Assembly (NCBI GenBank): GCA_025996815.1
Contig: BNTT01000167.1
Span: 1-6,219, forward strand
Direction of reading: 5' to 3'
Source: Bacteroidia bacterium
Lineage (GTDB): Bacteria > Bacteroidota > Bacteroidia > Bacteroidales > Azobacteroidaceae
Length of the DNA: 6,219 bases
Below, one piece after another: positions 1 through 3,681 of the stretch. Every line of letters starts with the position of its first letter. Within the stretch, counting starts at the first letter, position 1. A program made the position numbers and the translations under genes. A model generated the notes under the pieces. The model was given only the letters and a program-made list of their open reading frames with translations. It did no database searches and was not told the origin of the DNA.

Positions 1-221
1 GAGTATGTTCCGGCCATGTGGGTTGGTACACCGTTGGCCGGATTGGCGTTTTCTACTACCCTCGCGCCGATGAGCGGAGCGGCCGGATCAGACACCACGC
101 GTGTAACAGCGATTTTTGCGGATTGGGGAGCTTACGATCTTAGGTGGTTTGCCCCCCCCCCCGCTACAAACACACCGCTAAACAGCAGCACATTTGCAAA
201 GTTTTTGAATGCTTTTCTCAT
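1..221 (-). pseudogene. 5' end of a SusC/RagA-like TonB-dependent receptor, interrupted by an in-frame stop
   Basis: The ATG at 221-219 opens a signal-peptide-like start (MRKAFKNFANVLLFSGVFVA) followed by three glycines encoded by a G11 tract. The frame then meets TAA at 134-132 after 29 residues. Beyond that stop the same frame runs open to the window edge and reads ...KIAVTRVVSDPAAPLIGAR, then ...NGVPTHMAGTYS. This resembles the carboxypeptidase-regulatory-like domain (D-x-x-G-x-PLIGA-x-V ... G-x-x-T-D-x-x-G-x-Y) at the N-terminus of outer-membrane SusC/RagA receptors, which import glycans or peptides with a SusD partner. A strong promoter lies 63 nt upstream of the ATG, so the start is credible. 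The stop may be a real nonsense mutation, an OFF state, or an assembly error near the homopolymer. Changing the tract by one base in either direction does not open the frame. The family call rests on about 40 residues. Confidence 0.58.
152..162. repeat. C11/G11 homopolymer inside the receptor signal-peptide region
   Basis: There are eleven consecutive C on the plus strand, read as G in the gene direction. It sits about 20 codons into the SusC-like ORF, right after the hydrophobic core of the signal peptide. Tracts of this length mispair readily during replication and are the usual substrate of phase variation. Variability itself cannot be seen in one sequence. Confidence 0.9.
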
Positions 222-241
222 AAATACTTAATTTAATTGTT

Positions 242-278
242 TAACAAAATTTGTTATGAATTGTTACTACAACAATTC
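242..278 (-). promoter_or_regulatory. Two inverted repeats in the leader of the SusC-like gene
   Basis: Between the promoter and the ATG at 221 lie two perfect dyads. One is GAATTGTT-ACTAC-AACAATTC at 258-278 (8-bp stem, 5-base loop), placed at the expected transcription start. The other is TAACAAA-A-TTTGTTA at 242-256, a 15-bp near-perfect palindrome typical in size of an operator. They may be RNA hairpins or protein-binding sites. The symmetry is seen; any function is inferred. Confidence 0.45.
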
Positions 279-283
279 GGCGA

Positions 284-315
284 CAAAGTTAGGCAAAAAT
301 TCTATTCAAACCAAA
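284..315 (-). promoter_or_regulatory. Bacteroidetes-type promoter for the SusC-like gene
   Basis: On the minus strand, TTTG (315-312), 20 bases, then TAACTTTG (291-284) match the Bacteroidetes primary-sigma consensus TTTG-N19/20-TAnnTTTG. A double A-rich run (plus-strand T runs at about 317-334) lies directly upstream, like an UP element. The expected start at about 277 leaves a leader of about 55 nt to the ATG at 221. Confidence 0.75.
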
Positions 316-338
316 CTTTTTTTGCTTTTTTTTTGCCG

Positions 339-354
339 GGCAATTGTAATTGCC
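339..354. repeat. Short inverted repeat downstream of the toxin gene
   Basis: GGCAATT-GT-AATTGCC is a perfect 7-bp dyad between the toxin gene and the next promoter. In the minus-strand transcript it is followed by A-rich, not U-rich, sequence, so it is not a standard intrinsic terminator for the toxin operon. On the plus strand it is preceded by T runs. Its role is unknown. Confidence 0.4.
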
Positions 355-402
355 GCCCAACCCTATGCGCTACCGAGCATTCAGCCTATCTAAGGTAATA
401 AT
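353..402 (-). repeat. Repeat C, copy 1 (3' flank of the toxin gene)
   Basis: The plus-strand block beginning CCGCCCAACCCTATGCGCTA matches 1738-1757 at 17 of 20 positions. A second block (ctatc..aggtaataa, from about 386) matches 1763-1778 at 13 of 16, with an 8-base length difference between the two blocks. Both copies lie at the 3' end of a minus-strand gene group. The function is unknown. Confidence 0.45.
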
Positions 403-662
403 TATCTATAATGAAACCTGCAAGAAACAATGTGCAATATGTTTGCTTCGCAGTAATATAACAATCTGTGCTCTTCGGTAATTCTGCGCGACCAAACCCC
501 TGCATATTTATACTTCAAGGGCTCCGGTTTGCCAATTCCCATATAAGGATGCTTTTGAATGTCCAACAAAAGTTTATCTATACGGTTAAGTATGGCATTG
601 TTGCCTGTTTGTTCCCAATAATGAAAATCTGTTTGGGCAAGTGTTGAAAAAACGATTTTCAT
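402..662 (-). CDS. yoeB: YoeB-family (Txe) mRNA interferase toxin
   Basis: This 86-aa protein has the usual YoeB length. YoeB toxins fold like RelE, bind the ribosomal A site and cleave mRNA during translation; their antitoxin neutralises them. The family signature is complete: W16, PYMGIGKPEPLK at 39-50, G-V-WSRR at 55-60, EHRL at 64-67, and SCRFHY at 80-85. By alignment with E. coli YoeB (Glu46, Arg65, His83, Tyr84), the likely catalytic residues are E47, R66, H84 and Y85, all present, so the toxin looks active. The ATG overlaps the antitoxin's TGA by four bases (ATGA), which supports this start and translational coupling. No hairpin-plus-U-run terminator follows it. Confidence 0.95.
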   Translation of the reverse strand: MKIVFSTLAQTDFHYWEQTGNNAILNRIDKLLLDIQKHPYMGIGKPEPLKYKYAGVWSRRITEEHRLLYYCEANILHIVSCRFHYR

Positions 663-919
663 ACGGTAGCCATTCTTTTACCAATTTTATACTCACAACC
701 TCCGCCGTTACGAAGTTCCTGCAAAGCACCATCCACCAATTTTTCGTTCACAGGCGAACTCATTTGATAAAGTGTTTCTATAATTCCGTTGTAATCCATT
801 TGAGCCAAGATGACCATATTTTCTCCTATCCGCTCCACCACAAGCGGTTCGCGAATATCTTCCACTTTGGCAAACAAATCATCTACGTGATTTGTAAAAT
901 GTTGTATCGTTGCTTCCAT
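659..919 (-). CDS. YefM/Phd-family antitoxin
   Basis: This 86-aa protein directly precedes and overlaps the toxin. In YefM/Phd antitoxins the N-terminal half binds operator DNA and the C-terminal half wraps the toxin. Here residues 1-55 would be the DNA-binding fold. The stretch MDYNGIIETLYQMSSPVNE (about 41-59) closely resembles the YefM signature Y-N-x-x-x-E-T-L-Y-x-x-S-S-P. I chose the ATG at 919-917: the longer reading from 1003 would run through the promoter at 974-944 and add 28 residues unlike the family. Autoregulation by the antitoxin-toxin complex is expected from the family. The C-terminal GGGCEYKIGKRM is somewhat longer than in short homologues. Confidence 0.9.
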   Translation of the reverse strand: MEATIQHFTNHVDDLFAKVEDIREPLVVERIGENMVILAQMDYNGIIETLYQMSSPVNEKLVDGALQELRNGGGCEYKIGKRMATV

Positions 920-941
920 AATAATTACATTTTTATTTTGC

Positions 942-987
942 CACAAAGGTACAACTTTTTCCCCATTCCACAAACAACTAACAAAAA
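942..987 (-). repeat. Duplicated promoter block, copy 1
   Basis: This 46-base block is identical at 41 positions, without gaps, to 1601-1646, which drives the protease operon. The upstream 27 bases differ at only one position. The match spans both promoter boxes and the region above them, so two unrelated operons carry nearly the same promoter. Confidence 0.8.
944..974 (-). promoter_or_regulatory. Promoter of the toxin-antitoxin operon
   Basis: On the minus strand, TTTG (974-971), exactly 19 bases, then TACCTTTG (951-944) match the Bacteroidetes consensus perfectly. The expected start near 937 leaves about 18 nt before the antitoxin ATG at 919, which excludes the longer ORF start at 1003. 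Confidence 0.85.
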
Positions 988-999
988 TAAATGAAGCTG

Positions 1000-1323
1000 T
1001 CAAGGGTATTGATTTATTTGAATAGTATTATTCTTGAGGTTTATGCAAAATTCAGTATCTTCAAAAAAATCCAAACCAAGCACACCTTGATAAGTGGACG
1101 AAATGCCGTGTGCAAGAAAATCATACACCTGCACTTGCACGTTATGCCGCGTAATGCCGAATGCCGATAGACTTTCTACCACAAATACATCAACATCTAT
1201 TATGCCGTTTGAGGTTTCTACACACATAGTTCCTATGGAATTGCCAAGAACATATCCCTCCATCAACAACACATTACTATCAAAAGCTGTGCACGACGCA
1301 CCTGTATCCAATACCAACTGCAT
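1000..1323 (-). CDS. Retropepsin-like aspartyl protease (clan AA), N-terminally short or frameshifted
   Basis: This 107-aa ORF starts MQLVLDTGASCTAFD. DTGA (6-9) is the active-site motif of single-domain retropepsin-like proteases, which work as homodimers, each chain giving one Asp (here D6). A second family feature is GVLGLDFFE near residue 80, the strand before the C-terminus. Only five residues precede the catalytic Asp, whereas retropepsin folds need a strand or hairpin there. The missing part (about VTVRKKSVMVGGRTKK) is present in the upstream ORF's frame. In this frame TAG at about 1347-1345 blocks extension. The likely explanation is a two-base loss in a GA run (GAGA at about 1328-1325), programmed frameshifting, or coupled translation from the internal ATG. 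Substrate and location are unknown; no signal peptide is seen. Confidence 0.75.
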   Translation of the reverse strand: MQLVLDTGASCTAFDSNVLLMEGYVLGNSIGTMCVETSNGIIDVDVFVVESLSAFGITRHNVQVQVYDFLAHGISSTYQGVLGLDFFEDTEFCINLKNNTIQINQYP

Positions 1324-1573
1324 ATCTCTTTTTAGTGCGTCCGCCTACCATAACAGATTTTTTGCGCACAGTAACGCGGTTAAATAACAAAGCACTTGTA
1401 TTGCAAGTTTTCAGCAACGGCTTTTCCATATATGCCAATTTGCGTTTATCCGTTCCGTGATACAACAATGTAGCGTTAAGCACTCGTTGCCCATCCTGAC
1501 TCATTTCGGGGTCGCCCAAAATTAACCATTCATCAGGGTAATTTCTTTTGATTTCATCTATTGATTGTTTCAT
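1280..1573 (-). CDS. Conserved hypothetical protein paired with the aspartyl protease
   Basis: This 97-aa protein has an N-terminal segment of the type ...EIKRNYPDEWLILGDPEM...GQRVLNATLLYHGTDKRKLAY. I recognise this from small uncharacterised proteins commonly encoded just upstream of retropepsin-like proteases in Bacteroidetes and cyanobacteria; that is recall, not a search. The first 65 or so residues fit the family. The tail VTVRKKSVMVGGRTKK (about 67-82) looks instead like the protease's missing N-terminal strands, and the last 15 residues (RYAVGIGYRCVVHSF) are likely out-of-frame protease sequence. The ORF overlaps the protease by 44 nt. It has its own promoter 30 nt upstream. Function is unknown; a role as partner, substrate or inhibitor of the protease is inference. 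Confidence 0.75.
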   Translation of the reverse strand: MKQSIDEIKRNYPDEWLILGDPEMSQDGQRVLNATLLYHGTDKRKLAYMEKPLLKTCNTSALLFNRVTVRKKSVMVGGRTKKRYAVGIGYRCVVHSF

Positions 1574-1600
1574 AATTTTCTATTTAAATAAACATTACAC

Positions 1601-1646
1601 CACAAATGTACAAAAATTTCCCCATTCCACAAGCAACTAACAAAAA
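1601..1646 (-). repeat. Duplicated promoter block, copy 2
   Basis: Partner of 942-987: 41 of 46 bases are identical without gaps. It covers the whole promoter of the protease operon plus 13 bases above the -33 box. Confidence 0.8.
1603..1633 (-). promoter_or_regulatory. Promoter of the hypothetical-protease operon
   Basis: On the minus strand, CTTG (1633-1630), 19 bases, then TACATTTG (1610-1603) match TTTG-N19-TAnnTTTG with one mismatch in the -33 box. The start is expected near 1596, about 23 nt before the ATG at 1573. The -7 region includes TGTACA, the core hexamer described for YefM-YoeB operators; cross-control by the neighbouring antitoxin is only speculation. Confidence 0.7.
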
Positions 1647-1651
1647 CATTT

Positions 1652-1717
1652 TCAGTGACCAACTGACAGCAAGCAACGACCAATAAGCCACTCTGCTCAT
1701 TGGTCGCTGCTCACTGA
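1652..1717. repeat. Large imperfect palindrome between the small-gene array and the protease operon
   Basis: The core is AGCAACGACCAATAAGC (1672-1688), a 6-base loop, and GCTCATTGGTCGCTGCT (1695-1711). All 17 positions pair in minus-strand RNA, counting two G-U pairs. An outer stem pairs TCAGTG at 1652-1657 with CACTGA at 1712-1717. There is no U-run in the transcribed direction, so a plain terminator is unlikely. The size and the intergenic position fit a MITE-like or REP-like element, or a transcript-end or operon-insulating structure. Confidence 0.6.
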
Positions 1718-1737
1718 TAAACTACTCGCTGTTAATA

Positions 1738-1782
1738 CCGCCCAACTCTCTGCGTTATGGAACTATCGGAGTTAATAAATAG
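1738..1782 (-). repeat. Repeat C, copy 2, with a degenerate A-like remnant
   Basis: This is the second copy of the block seen at 353-402. Inside it, TCCGATA (minus strand, 1770-1764) resembles the loop side of leader hairpin A, and it directly follows a B-like arm at about 1782-1795. It may be the remains of one more B-A unit whose gene is lost. The resemblance is short and the reading is tentative. Confidence 0.4.
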
Positions 1783-1799
1783 CCCACCGACAATATAAT

Positions 1800-1889
1800 T
1801 TATCTGGTAATTTTATTCCAAAAGTCTTTTACATTTTTCACAATAATGCCCATCACCGCAAGAAATACAATAAATAAAAATATTTCCAT
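1800..1889 (-). CDS. Tiny putative membrane peptide (29 aa) of the small-gene array
   Basis: The ATG at 1889-1887 begins a 29-codon ORF with a hydrophobic stretch EIFLFIVFLAVMGIIV (residues 2-17) and a basic tail (KNVKDFWNKITR). This is the pattern of a single-pass small membrane protein. Its main support is position: element A lies 19 nt before the ATG, as it does 15-17 nt before the 67-, 164- and 127-aa genes, and a decayed element B overlaps its stop. Against it, AT-rich DNA gives hydrophobic frames by chance. The same DNA in another frame encodes a Cys4 motif (see the overlapping ORF at 1813-1914). Confidence 0.42.
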   Translation of the reverse strand: MEIFLFIVFLAVMGIIVKNVKDFWNKITR

Positions 1890-1914
1890 TTAATACTTTA
1901 CTTTTTACGTCCAC
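1813..1914 (-). CDS. Alternative overlapping ORF with a CxxC-x6-CxxC zinc-ribbon motif (GTG start)
   Basis: In a second frame over the 29-aa ORF, the open run from GTG (1914-1912, inside hairpin A) gives 33 residues ending CISCGDGHYCEKCKRLLE and then TAA. The spacing CxxC-GDGHY-CxxC is a plausible zinc-binding knuckle. There is no ATG in this frame, and the GTG exists only because this copy of A has GTG where the others have GCG. It may be a real microprotein, a fragment of a decayed gene, or chance. Only one of the two overlapping ORFs need be used. Confidence 0.25.
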   Translation of the reverse strand: MDVKSKVLNGNIFIYCISCGDGHYCEKCKRLLE

Positions 1915-1926
1915 TCCTTATCGGAC
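1909..1926 (-). promoter_or_regulatory. Leader hairpin A, copy 1
   Basis: The minus-strand sequence is GTCCG-ATAAGGAG-TGGAC. The fifth pair is a G-U wobble instead of G-C, so the fold is kept. It lies 19 nt before the ATG of the 29-aa ORF. Confidence 0.6.
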
Positions 1927-1929
1927 TTT

Positions 1930-1974
1930 AAATTAATAAAATAGCTCGCCGACAACCCAATTGCTATCAGGGAG
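1930..1974 (-). terminator. Terminator-like hairpin B after the 127-aa gene
   Basis: In minus-strand RNA, 11 of 12 positions pair across 1974-1963 and 1956-1945, with loop AATTGG and one C-C mismatch. A U-rich run (GCTATTTTATT) follows. Compared with the copy at 3333-3362, one pair changed C-G to U-A on both sides and another became a wobble, as expected if the RNA fold is kept. The wobbles pair only in the minus-strand transcript. Confidence 0.6.
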
Positions 1975-1991
1975 AAATGGCAGTATTACCA

Positions 1992-2375
1992 CTATTCAGT
2001 TTGTTCTACGAAAAATGTTCCGTTATAGCGAAATTGTAGATAACTATCGGACATTGATATTTTTTCTTCTTTTGCATTATTATCCCATGTTATGTTCGCA
2101 TATTTAAACCGTGCTTTTTTTGAAATATAATACTCGCCTGTTCGCTTTTTACCATCATAATCAGAAAAATCAAATGTACCATCTTTTCTGAATGTAAAAC
2201 AACTTTTATCATTCTTAAAAGATTTGCGATGCTCGCGCTGTTTTTCTTTATCAGGATGCGAAATGAAAGCCGGTTTGAAAGTAGCGCTAATATAAAATTT
2301 CTGTTCTTGCGACTGTGCGTAAGCACTCATTCCAAACCCAATCAAGGTTGCCAAAATTATTAAACTCTTTTTCAT
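1992..2375 (-). CDS. Secreted hypothetical protein (127 aa), beta-rich, possibly lipocalin-like
   Basis: A clear Sec signal peptide (MKKSLIILATLIGFGMSAYA, cleavage after residue 20) is followed by a mature part of about 107 residues. After a lysine/arginine-rich stretch (about 40-55) come alternating strands: CFTFRKDGTFDF, GKKRTGEYYIS, ANITWDN, YLQFRYNGTFFVEQ. This looks like a small beta-barrel of the lipocalin-like kind used by Bacteroidetes secreted proteins, but the match is only by pattern and I do not recognise the family. Its leader and first ten codons nearly duplicate those of the upstream 164-aa gene. Element A lies 17 nt before the start and hairpin B follows the stop. Confidence 0.8.
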   Translation of the reverse strand: MKKSLIILATLIGFGMSAYAQSQEQKFYISATFKPAFISHPDKEKQREHRKSFKNDKSCFTFRKDGTFDFSDYDGKKRTGEYYISKKARFKYANITWDNNAKEEKISMSDSYLQFRYNGTFFVEQTE

Positions 2376-2413
2376 TTTTTTATTTGTTTTACGTCCGCTC
2401 CTTATCGGACTTT
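2347..2413 (-). repeat. Duplicated leader plus signal-peptide block, copy 1
   Basis: This block covers hairpin A, the A-rich leader and the codons for MKKSLIILAT of the 127-aa gene. It matches 2964-3028 with one substitution and a 2-base indel in the A run before the ATG. The match stops abruptly inside the signal peptide, after which the two proteins are unrelated. Confidence 0.85.
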
Positions 2414-2497
2414 AATAGTTTCAACACTTTATCTACCAATCTATAGTACCAAAACATATCCTGCCACCACATTCTCTACAAATGTCATCTACCTGTT
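2376..2497 (-). other. Spacer between the 164-aa and 127-aa genes
   Basis: These 122 bases hold hairpin A and the A-rich leader at the downstream end. The rest contains only a 15-codon ORF (ATG at about 2482) with no recognisable content. No promoter match or terminator-like hairpin is visible, so read-through from the 164-aa gene is likely. Confidence 0.5.
2393..2410 (-). promoter_or_regulatory. Leader hairpin A, copy 2
   Basis: The minus-strand sequence is GTCCG-ATAAGGAG-CGGAC, a 5-bp stem with an 8-base loop, 17 nt before the ATG at 2375. The loop's AAGGAG sits 22 nt from the start codon, too far to act as a normal ribosome-binding site. Confidence 0.65.
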
Positions 2498-2992
2498 TTA
2501 TTGTACCCAATCTTTTGCTATGTTATCCAAAACACTTCTTGCCCTATCATCAGGAATCGGATTGGTGTCTCGCGACCACTTGTCATTACACTTCAATACA
2601 TAATACGACTGACCAACTTGAATATTCAGGGTATAGAAAGCAAAATTTTTGTAATCCGACTTCGCTGACAACTTCACACTGAGTACACCACTACTATATT
2701 TCTTTCCGTTTTTTTGAAACTCTTTGTGATAGTATTTTATAAATTGAATTTTACTCCAATCTACTCCTTTTTCTATGCCTTTGGATATAATTTCTTTATA
2801 GCATCCATTGGCATAATCTTTTTGAAGAAAATCTGCTGAAAACTGATCATACGAGCTCTGCTCATTGGAGTTTGAGAACGTTTTCAATGTTGCGAATAAA
2901 TTATTACCAAACGACTCTGGCGTACTCTGTGAGTAACACGCTGTAAAGTTCATCACCACAACTGTTGCTAAAATTATTAAACTCTTTTTCAT
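2498..2992 (-). CDS. Exported hypothetical protein (164 aa), possible lipoprotein
   Basis: The N-terminus MKKSLIILATVVVMNFTAC is a signal peptide. FTAC at 16-19 is close to a lipobox, though position -3 is Phe; cleavage by signal peptidase I after CYS21 is the alternative. The mature part is mixed alpha/beta: a helical region with FATLKTFSNSNEQ and SYDQFSADFLQKDYANGCYKEI (about 34-68), then strands such as YYHKEF, SSGVLSVKLS, FAFYTLNIQVGQSYYVLKCND. It ends in a helix (DDRARSVLDNIAKDWVQ). Such folds occur in small periplasmic NTF2-like or cystatin-like proteins, but I do not recognise the family. It shares its leader and first ten codons with the 127-aa gene and carries element A 15 nt upstream. 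No B-type hairpin follows it. Confidence 0.82.
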   Translation of the reverse strand: MKKSLIILATVVVMNFTACYSQSTPESFGNNLFATLKTFSNSNEQSSYDQFSADFLQKDYANGCYKEIISKGIEKGVDWSKIQFIKYYHKEFQKNGKKYSSGVLSVKLSAKSDYKNFAFYTLNIQVGQSYYVLKCNDKWSRDTNPIPDDRARSVLDNIAKDWVQ

Positions 2993-3028
2993 TTTTATTT
3001 GTTTTACGTCCGCTCCTTATCGGACTTT
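2964..3028 (-). repeat. Duplicated leader plus signal-peptide block, copy 2
   Basis: Partner of 2347-2413, lying over the leader and the first ten codons of the 164-aa gene. Confidence 0.85.
3008..3025 (-). promoter_or_regulatory. Leader hairpin A, copy 3
   Basis: Identical to copy 2 (GTCCG-ATAAGGAG-CGGAC), 15 nt before the ATG of the 164-aa gene. It lies only 11 nt after the stop of the 87-aa gene, so it must act within a short intergenic space. Confidence 0.65.
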
Positions 3029-3036
3029 TGTTAAAA

Positions 3037-3300
3037 TCATTTGCTTGAATTTATTTCAATAGAATAGTAAATTAATTTGAGAAAATGAACAACAAACGCG
3101 ATTATTGCCCAAGGAATGGTAAATATTAGGAAATAAAATAAAAACCAAATCACGCCTATGAATCCGTTGCTGGATTCATGGCTACGTGCAGCACGGCTTG
3201 AGTCTCCAAAATTTTCTACTAATGGCGTTGCTGCCAACCCTAATGTGCAAACTACCTTAATAGAATGCCGCCGTTTTTCTTTCAATATTTCTATACTCAT
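3037..3300 (-). CDS. Small membrane protein (87 aa), unknown function
   Basis: This protein has a basic N-terminus (KEKRRHSIK), then a weakly hydrophobic segment (VVCTLGLAATPLV, 16-28), a polar linker (30-45) and a long hydrophobic region at 46-80 (GFIGVIWFLFYFLIF-TIPWAIIAFVVHFLKLIYY). The last could be one long or two short membrane helices broken at the proline. I do not recognise it. Unlike its neighbours it lacks element A: its start follows the B hairpin of the 67-aa gene by about 20 nt of AT-rich sequence. It could therefore depend on read-through of that hairpin. The stop lies 44 nt before the next start. Confidence 0.65.
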   Translation of the reverse strand: MSIEILKEKRRHSIKVVCTLGLAATPLVENFGDSSRAARSHESSNGFIGVIWFLFYFLIFTIPWAIIAFVVHFLKLIYYSIEINSSK

Positions 3301-3320
3301 AATTTTAAAAATTTAAATGA

Positions 3321-3362
3321 TTAATAAAACAGCCCGCCGACAACCGAATTGCTATCGGCGGA
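3321..3362 (-). terminator. Terminator-like hairpin B after the 67-aa gene
   Basis: In minus-strand RNA, CCGCCGATAGC (3361-3351) pairs with GTTGTCGGCGG (3344-3334) over 11 positions, two of them G-U, around the loop AATTCG. The run GCTGTTTTATT follows. It begins about 10 nt after the gene's stop. This is the best-preserved of the B elements and looks like an intrinsic terminator, though the U-run is interrupted. Confidence 0.7.
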
Positions 3363-3372
3363 CATCTGTCAA

Positions 3373-3576
3373 TCAATAGGGTTTTCCATTGTAACTCAAA
3401 CAAGTTCGTCCTGCGTCGCCAGGGTTGGCACAATCACTCGTGATGTGAAGTAACCAATAGTCGCTTGTGGTGCCTGGATCCCAACTATCATTTCCGTAAT
3501 TCTCTTTAATGTAGTCTTTTGCTGCTTCATAACACGATTTGTCTGTGAATGCATAGGTTGCTACTTTACTTGCCAT
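3373..3576 (-). CDS. Small cysteine-containing protein (67 aa), unknown function
   Basis: This is a soluble 67-residue protein with no signal peptide or membrane segment. The N-terminal part (KVATYAFTDKSCYEAAKDYIKENYG) predicts a strand and then a helix. The C-terminal part is rich in Gly, Asp and Ser, with WDPGTTSDYWLLHI and CANPGDAGRTC. Three cysteines (C15, C49, C59) could form a disulfide or bind metal. I do not recognise the family. It is the first gene of the array and carries leader hairpin A 16 nt before its ATG and hairpin B after its stop. It is probably transcribed from the promoter at 4055-4025, through a leader of about 440 nt. Confidence 0.68.
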   Translation of the reverse strand: MASKVATYAFTDKSCYEAAKDYIKENYGNDSWDPGTTSDYWLLHITSDCANPGDAGRTCLSYNGKPY

Positions 3577-3592
3577 AATGTTTTTGCTTTAC

Positions 3593-3611
3593 GTCCGTTC
3601 CTTATACGGAC
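3593..3611 (-). promoter_or_regulatory. Leader hairpin A, copy 4
   Basis: The minus-strand sequence is GTCCGT-ATAAGGA-ACGGAC. Compared with copies 2 and 3, a T and an A have been gained opposite each other, so the stem is six pairs. That paired change supports selection on the fold. It lies 16 nt before the ATG of the 67-aa gene. Confidence 0.65.
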
Positions 3612-3645
3612 AATTAAATTATTATTGCCCTCCTTTATTGACCCT

Positions 3646-3681
3646 TTTGCAAAGGTGGAAAGCGAAAAATCCCTTTGCAAA
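3646..3681. repeat. 10-bp inverted repeat
   Basis: TTTGCAAAGG (3646-3655) and CCTTTGCAAA (3672-3681) are perfect inverted copies around a 16-base loop. No U-run follows in the transcribed direction. It could be a protein-binding dyad or an RNA stem ahead of the small-gene array. Confidence 0.45.

Noticed and set aside
16..231. Plus-strand ORF of 71 codons at the left edge
   Set aside because: It is antisense to the SusC-like frame, which has a recognisable domain and a good promoter; the proline run comes from the C11 tract.
641..994. Plus-strand ORF of 117 codons across the antitoxin
   Set aside because: It is antisense to the well-supported YefM-type gene and its promoter; no promoter or family match on the plus strand.
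920..1003. 28-residue extension of the antitoxin
   Set aside because: It spans a perfect promoter and is unlike YefM/Phd N-termini; the ATG at 919 gives the normal family length.
1738..1782. Integron attC site (GCCCAAC/GTTGGGC core)
   Set aside because: The 7-base core fits RYYYAAC/GTTRRRY, but no matching inverse core or L boxes are found at a proper distance, and no integrase is present. The cassette-like array makes it worth remembering.
2090..2326. Second minus-strand ORF of 78 codons inside the 127-aa gene
   Set aside because: It has no signal peptide or recognisable motif and overlaps a secreted protein with a clear start and leader.
2393..2410. AAGGAG in hairpin A as a ribosome-binding site
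   Set aside because: It lies over 20 nt from the start codon, one copy reads AAGGAA, and Bacteroidetes rarely rely on such sites.
1764..3611. CRISPR array
   Set aside because: The repeats are few, hundreds of bases apart and separated by ORFs, with no regular spacers or cas genes.
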